DNA of 64,000 nt. It comes from Thuidium tamariscinum (lineage: Eukaryota > Streptophyta > Bryopsida > Hypnales > Thuidiaceae). The notes under the pieces are model-generated. The model was not told where the DNA came from. It saw only the letters and a list, made by a program, of their open reading frames with translations, and ran no database searches. Location: positions 1,614,501 to 1,678,500 of the forward strand of contig OX344758.2 of the NCBI GenBank assembly GCA_947034885.2. Direction: 5' to 3'. Each line of letters begins with the position of its first letter. Within the stretch, counting starts at the first letter, position 1. Positions 57,930 through 64,000 of the stretch are shown here, one piece after another. The translations under genes and the position numbers were made by a program.

Positions 57930-58545
57930 ACACCCCTTTCTCTTGTAGTGGTTTAACATTGGAATTAAAAGATCTAATTTTTGCAATATTCACAAATAGT
58001 TTGATATAATTAGCATCCATCCTAAAAATTTCATACAAAAATTCTAAATAATGAAGCTAGCAAAGGTTGTCTGAGTTTTTAAAAAGCCTAAAGATGACTC
58101 TTTATTCTTGTAGGGATTTAAATGGTACAATTTGGCCGTCTAGTGCCCTCCAAAAGGATGTAGGGAGGTCACCCTTCTACAAGTGTACTTTCAACATAAG
58201 TCAAGGCTTGCCATCATCATTAATTGGCCCCTATTCAATTACAGTACATGAGCAACCTTTACACCATTAGGTCTAAGGGCACCTAGATAGTATAGGATGA
58301 AATAGATATCCTCGAAGGAAGTTTGGAGACTTCATTTTTTCTACAATTTTTTAACATGATTTTTAGGTAGAAAGATGCTACAACTACCTATGTATCCTAA
58401 TGTATATAAATAGAGTCAAAATTTCTTTTCAATTTATTCTTACTTGTAGACAAATGAAAATCATTCATTTAAAAAAAATAGAGATATTTTACATTTTTTG
58501 TGAATTTTCAATGTGAAGACTGTAAAGTTTCATATAAGTTCAAGT
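57930..58545. other. Intergenic, nothing recognised
   Basis: A 67-codon frame at 58067 shows no family. No repeat ends found. Confidence 0.45.
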
Positions 58546-59479
58546 TTAACCCCTAAAGGACCAAGCCCTGTTTTCTGCCCCAAAACACTAAAAACTGCCA
58601 ATTTTATAGCAAAGAGTAAAAAAATATTTTAATTAATTTTTTTTCACATCTAACCATAGGATCTTATACCTCACTAGTCTAAGATAGTGTGGAAAAAAAT
58701 TCAGAATTTTTGACCACACAGATTGCAAGATACTTGCATTTAAAGTGGTAAAAACAAGTTTTTCAGCACATTGCGGGACTGGATTTTTCGACTTTGAACA
58801 TTTTTAACTTAAAAATTTTGCACTAAAGAGTTTTGAGCTTTAATTATTTCTAGTGACAAATTGAGTTGAGAATCTAGGAAAAAATAAATAAATTCAAAAA
58901 AACTTAATTTTCATTCTTAAAAAAAATGTTAAGTAGAAGTAGGTATGAGATAGAAGGAAAATCTAAAATATTAATATCTTTTAAATGGAATTAAAATGCA
59001 CTAATCCTAATGGTGAGATTGTTCTAGCAAGTAAGATAAACCATGAAAAATTTATTTTTTTGAAAAATTGCAAAAATTGCATCCAGAAATGAATCCTACA
59101 AGTTATTTTTTTCAAGAAAATGCTCTAATTGCCCGAAAAACAAGAATGTCCATAACTTTCTCATAACAAATCCAAATAAAATGAATCAATGCTTCCTAGA
59201 TAGGCAAAAATATAATCTATAAGAAAAAAAATTCAAAAAAAAAAAATTCAAATTTTTTCTTTGCTGCCCGAACTGCCCGCCGTCCCCTGTTTTGAGCTTA
59301 TTTGGGCATAACTTTTGTTCCCGGGCACCGATTGAAAAAAAAATTATATCCCCATGAAGATATTCAATTTTTCTATCTCCAAAAAAAGTTTCAAAAAATT
59401 AGGACAAAAATTCAGCCCATAGGTACCTGCCCGAAATTGCATTTGTCCCCCGAAGGGACAATGGTCCTTTAGGGGTTAA
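58546..59479. mobile_element. TTAA MITE family R1, copy d (complete, 934 bp)
   Basis: Uninterrupted copy. Ends TTAACCCCTAAAGGACCAAG and its inverted partner ggtcctttaggggTTAA. Interior landmarks are shared with copies a-c. Serves as the length reference for the family. Confidence 0.85.
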
Positions 59480-60578
59480 AATGCTTGGAGAAGAACATAA
59501 AAGTATTCGTTGAAAGCTCTATCACTTTATAGCTACATAACTTCATGTATAAACTTAAGTCATAGACATTCCATAATCATAGTTTGAGGTCTCAAGGATG
59601 ACTATTCTAGACCCTTCTATAGAACCTTCCTTGACAAAATTGAGAAGGAAGACAAAATTAGGTATTGTTTTCTTTGATGGCAATCAATCCTTGTAAAATA
59701 TCCATTTAATACCTTATTAAATTAGACTTTCATCCATTTAATACCTTATTAAATTAGACTTTCTTCATAGATAATTGGATATTATTTGTTGGCATTGGAA
59801 TTGTTTGTACCAAGTTTAATGTATTGTAGTATGATTATGTGCATCTGGATAGACGTGCAAAAGAATTGGGTTCCATTTGGACACAAACCAAGCCCTGGTA
59901 AACTTTCAAGTTATTATTAATATATTGCACTCGCACTGAGGAGTCTAATAAGGCTCAGACCAAAGTTCATCGCCTCAAAGACCAAATTAAGTAGGATACT
60001 GCTGCTCAACTCATCCATGAACTATATCCATCAACATCTTCATTTAGGTAAGATTAAAGAATGCCACTATATTACTCAAGATCTCTGAAGCCAAATTCAT
60101 ATTCTATTGTCTCGATGACAACTCCATGACAACAAAATCTCAACTAAGCCAGCTCCATGAAAAAGTATGAAGTTAAGCCTCAAATTATATCGTCCCCAGT
60201 ACAAACACAGACGGTGTTAACAAGCACAAGATTTGACTTTGAATGCTACATTCCTCTTCATGGGCACTGATACAGTTTTTCCTCGGACATTAAAAAACAT
60301 CATACACAACAAATCTCACTGAAGAATAATCACAAGAAAGAAAACGAGTCTTTAGGCTTTCTGCTGCCTGTATTGAATGCAAAATTGATCGCGCAAAGTG
60401 TACAAAACACCCAGGCTTGGACTAAGCGTTACATCTTGGTGATAAAACACTGACCTGGCTCTTCATGTACCTAAAACACCTGAATTTCACTATCCCTAGT
60501 TGACCTGCTTGTTTACAGAGTAACTCTAACACTACCCTAGTATATCAAGACAGACAACTCTGCGTATTCCTAAAATGA
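59480..60578. other. Intergenic and probable 3' UTR of TIC56
   Basis: A direct duplication of about 38 bp around atttaataccttattaaatt lies at 59702-59775. The part next to 60578 is the likely TIC56 3' UTR on the minus strand. Confidence 0.5.
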
Positions 60579-63500
60579 TTATGTGGTCTTGTCAGCCTCC
60601 TCTCCGCGACCAAACACTGTCTCAATATCCTCAGTAATTTCGTCCCATTTCTCCTGAAAACATGCATAACAAATTATTAGTAACTGGTTGCCAATAATCA
60701 ATGTCAACCGCAACACGAAGCCAGAACTCGTTCATGGTCAAGAAGAAAGAGGCGCTGCTGTTCAGGGGAAGAAATTCTGGTCATCAAAGGTGCATTTAAC
60801 AGACTTCTCTCCCGTCAATTTTAATCTAGCCCCTCGAAGAAATAAAGGTTCATAGTTTGGCCAATTCAATTGATCACATTGTGAAAACTGTATTTCAGCT
60901 AGGGTCAACTTTCATATCACTAAACAAAAATTAGAACATCGCATGCCTTGGAAAATAAATAAATAAAAATGCTTAAGAAACATGAAAATCGCTTTAAGAA
61001 CTAGACGTCCTGCATTGGACAAGCGAAATATTGGCATAGTAAAGGTAATTAAAATTAGTACCTGGAAGGATTCAAACCAGTCTCTTTCGTAGTCAGCGCG
61101 AGTGGTGAACTCGCCCAAGTCTTCGCGGTACCACTCTTTAGTGTAAGTCACAAGATCCATGACCTGTTCTACCTCCAGAACTTCCCATGGCCGCAAACCT
61201 GGAATTTGTTTTGCCAATTCTTTCCTGAAAGAGACGGGGAAACAGTACAAGAAGCGTAAGTACGCATAGAGCCAATTCTAGGGTTACGCTCGCAGCTTGG
61301 TGATATGAAAAACCAGTCCGCCTGGCTGAATACGATCAACATTTCATAGTCTACGAGGTACTGCGACACACAAGATCAAAATGTGGCAGACTGCTGTGCA
61401 AACCAAGAAGAAGACGAGTTTTCTACGAAAACAAGACACAATGAAGTCGCACATCATCATATTCATTAATTTCAGCTCAAAATGAATGTTCAACTTCTCA
61501 AACACGAATGATGTTGTCTCAAGACACACCTGTTTTCATAAGATATAAACTTATTTGGCATGTTTTTCTTATTTCCTTGTTCCAGGATGTCCGTAAGCTC
61601 AGCTCCACCAGCCCATAAGAACATCGCATGAGAGGGAGTGCTTTCACCAGGCCAGATACCATGGTTCTGCCGCAGCACTGCTTTCTCTCTTTCCCTCTTT
61701 TCAATAGCTTCAGCCTGAATCTGTTTGTACGATTTGATACTGTGGCCCTTCAAAGGTGTCCATGGAGGTAACCCTCTAGCAAGTTTGTGAACCAAAGCAG
61801 ATCCCATTGCTGCAAGTTTTACTGCAAATAAAGAACGAGTTATACTCCCAGTACCAAGAACATTCCACATTTAACGTTGAGAGGAGGTGTCCAACATCCG
61901 TCACATAATATGTAACGGAGAGTCTTCAACTTTACAGTACACAATAAGGTTACTCTAAAACTTGAAGCAGCTATTTTAGAGCATCACTAAATAATGTCAA
62001 AGTGCAAGGTGTCACTCACTGAGTGCTTGGCTTTTGAATATGTGGGAGCAGAATGATTGATCGATAACATTTTGAATAGTGCATGATAACACTAAGCGTA
62101 AATAGAGAATTAGTCGTAGATTCATCAAGCACAATAGACTGAAAACAAAAAGAGAAGAGAGCGTACAGTCAGGAGTTTCCACGGCACTCTGAAGACCGTA
62201 GACCATTCCAATAGGAGCCCATTCATCCATATCGTCTCCCCATATGAAAGTGTTCTTGTCAACAATCCCTGCTGCCCATGCAGTCTTGAGATTTATAAGC
62301 TCCATCGGACCTCGAGTTCGTCCCAGTCGATCCTTGTAGTACCATCCTCCGGCCCTCATTGCAACTGTTTGACAAGCCACAGAACATCAAACCCCCAGCA
62401 AGGCTCCCAAAACAGGAACTAAAGGAAATAAAGAGATTCGCATGTCCAAAGCCTCATCACGGACTGAAACAGAGACATCACACTAAGGATTCTCAAAGGC
62501 AGGGACACCCATAATCGGCACTGACCCAAAATGACCCCCTTAAAATCCTAGACACTGTAAAGATACTGATAAGAAGGATGCAGAGCATCTAAGAATCTGT
62601 TTTTTAAGTGCCGGGTTCAGACCAACTACCAATAATATTTTGGCACTTCGTAGCTTTAGAATGCGGAATCCAGATAACGCATTCTTCGGGGGCTACGCAA
62701 TTCTCTCACATTTGCTAAAAGCAGCATATTAAAATTTGACCTATCCAATAACAGAAACTATGCTCATTGGCATAAGTGGCAATTTTGAATGTCCCGACCT
62801 TAATGTCGTTTGTCATATTAAACAACAACTTGACTAGCGCCACGGGTTAAGAGCTGCTCTGGTGACACCCAGTGCATGGCCCATGACGAGCATGTTCCAG
62901 AAGTGAAGATTTGGTTCCCTGAGCAACACTCATCCAAACATTAACCTAACCCTAATATCGTAAACAATCTCCTTCTCAACCCTTTAACCAACCATGGAGT
63001 TACAATGGTGAGATTCAAATGCCAGAAACTTCAAGACACGCAAACGACTCCACATTCATACGAGACTCGAATTCAAAACTACATACCAAGGTTTCAAAAT
63101 TCTGTACACTCAAACCTCTTCAATCTTACCATTCAGGGTTCCCAAATTTCAACTATGACATTCTTTGAATGTGTCAAAAGTGCACTAAAGTCAATGCTAG
63201 TGTGGTAAGCATGCAAGACATTCTAGTGTGTCTTTTAGATAGGTCATACTAAAGATATTGAGTGTACGTGCTATTGATGGCATTGTTGAGGGCGAGAAGA
63301 ATGGACTAAACCTAATATTACAATCCACATTTTTTCTAAACCCTTCAATCGAATATGGACTTACAACGGCGAGATTCAAATTCCAGAAACTTAATAGAAA
63401 CATGACCTTCACGAACACGGACACAAGAACGACTCCAGATTAAAGATGAGAATTCAAGAGATAACAAAATCATAACCAACTAAAACCCCAGGTAAGTCAA

Positions 63501-64000
63501 TTAACTGCATGTGACAACAGTAATTGAGAACATGTAAATCTCAGGGGCTGATTGAGACATCTCCAATCTTAACACCATCTTCACTTTAACATAGTTTGAA
63601 CATGTGACACTCAATAATGTGTGGCAAATGTGCAGGACCCATTCCAAAATTTCATTTTAGAGGACCACATAGCAAAGAAGTTTGACTGCACATAATGAGA
63701 TTGCATCCCAAGATTTCGTTCATAACACTGGTTGCAATGTTGATAAAGAATGTTGAGATTACTCACAGTCCGCGTAACGCTTATCCAGCCACTTGTACCC
63801 CAACACCTGTTGCACATCAATCGGCCTTAACTCCGGGTATGGCCTCTGCCTATACCCCCACAGCCCGAACTCAAACTGCTTAAAAAAATCCCAAAACCGT
63901 CCTTGCACTTCCTCATCCGTCCTCAAACTCTTCCTCAGAAGAGGTGGCCCTCCATACGGCCCGGGGACTAAAGGCAATTCCTTCCACAGCTTCGCATCCT
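60579..64000 (-). CDS. TIC56: TIC56, chloroplast inner-envelope translocon subunit (C-terminal exons; runs off the window)
   Basis: Five exons in consistent phase: 63767-64000 (continues beyond), 62167-62364, 61530-61821, 61062-61224 and 60579-60653. Peptides match plant TIC56: WDFFKQFEFGLWGYRQRPYP, a GYF-like domain with GGWYYKDRLGRTRGP and DMDEWAPIGMVYGL, PPWTPLKG, TPSHAMFLWAGGAELT, and IPGLRPWEVLEVEQ followed by EWYRE. TIC56 is part of the 1-MDa TIC complex with TIC20, TIC100 and TIC214 for protein import. The C-terminus ends soon after (EKWDEITEDIETVFGRGEEADKTT) and appears shorter than the Arabidopsis protein, which has a longer basic tail. No disruption seen. Start and transit peptide lie outside the window. 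Confidence 0.92.
62365..63766 (-). other. Intron of TIC56
   Basis: 1.4 kb with GTGAGT donor and AACAG acceptor. It contains a local duplication of a block around ggtgagattcaaatgccaga near 63007 and gcgagattcaaattccagaa near 63370. No other gene. Confidence 0.7.

Overview
The window is plant nuclear DNA. It carries intron-containing genes for three organelle functions found in plants: plastid Fe-S assembly ATPase SufC/ABCI6, inner-envelope translocon subunit TIC56, and a UbiE/COQ5 methyltransferase relic. It also has a plant-type DUF271 nucleotide-sugar transferase and a Dof-like zinc-finger protein. The sequence is AT-rich, genes are far apart, and the space between them is packed with short inverted-repeat DNA transposons. 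I saw no recognisable LTR retroelement and nothing specific to flowering plants. A bryophyte, lycophyte, fern or gymnosperm seems more likely than an angiosperm, but I cannot settle the lineage.

Layout. 1-10 kb: repeats and no convincing gene. 10.34-15.68 kb (+): four-exon DUF271 glycosyltransferase with an expanded 12-residue repeat after its membrane anchor. 15.7-23.9 kb: repeats and nested MITEs. 23.89-38.69 kb: one large DNA transposon of about 14.8 kb, bounded by inverted terminal regions and a 12-13 bp direct repeat, inserted in a 0.93 kb TTAA-flanked MITE. 38.8-42.8 kb: repeats. 42.84-45.31 kb (+): intact six-exon SufC. 46.76-47.87 kb (+): two-finger Dof-like protein. 48-51.6 kb: nested TTAA and CACTA MITEs. 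53.24-56.15 kb (+): interrupted COQ5 relic. 57-59.5 kb: MITEs. 60.58-64 kb (-): last five exons of TIC56, running off the right edge.

The most unusual object is the 14.8 kb transposon. Rightward it encodes a Mutator-like transposase with a WRKY-GCM1-like zinc finger, an RNase H-like core and a SWIM finger. Leftward it encodes two further multi-exon genes. One is a small acidic protein with SUMO-interaction-like motifs. The other is a protein of about 1,100 residues joining a ParB/Srx-like domain (GNHRR motif) to a DNA methyltransferase-like domain of the beta (N4C/N6A) motif order. That domain pairing is characteristic of bacterial and phage modification enzymes. The introns of this element hold four near-perfect palindromes of about 100 bp that share the 14 bp core AGTCGGATCCGACT, which I did not see elsewhere in the window. 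Three in-frame stops across roughly 2,000 codons suggest a lightly decayed copy.

A second theme is several MITE families flanked by TTAA with CCCYTAAA-like ends. Nested insertions restore a full-length 934-936 bp element when removed, so the boundaries are well fixed.
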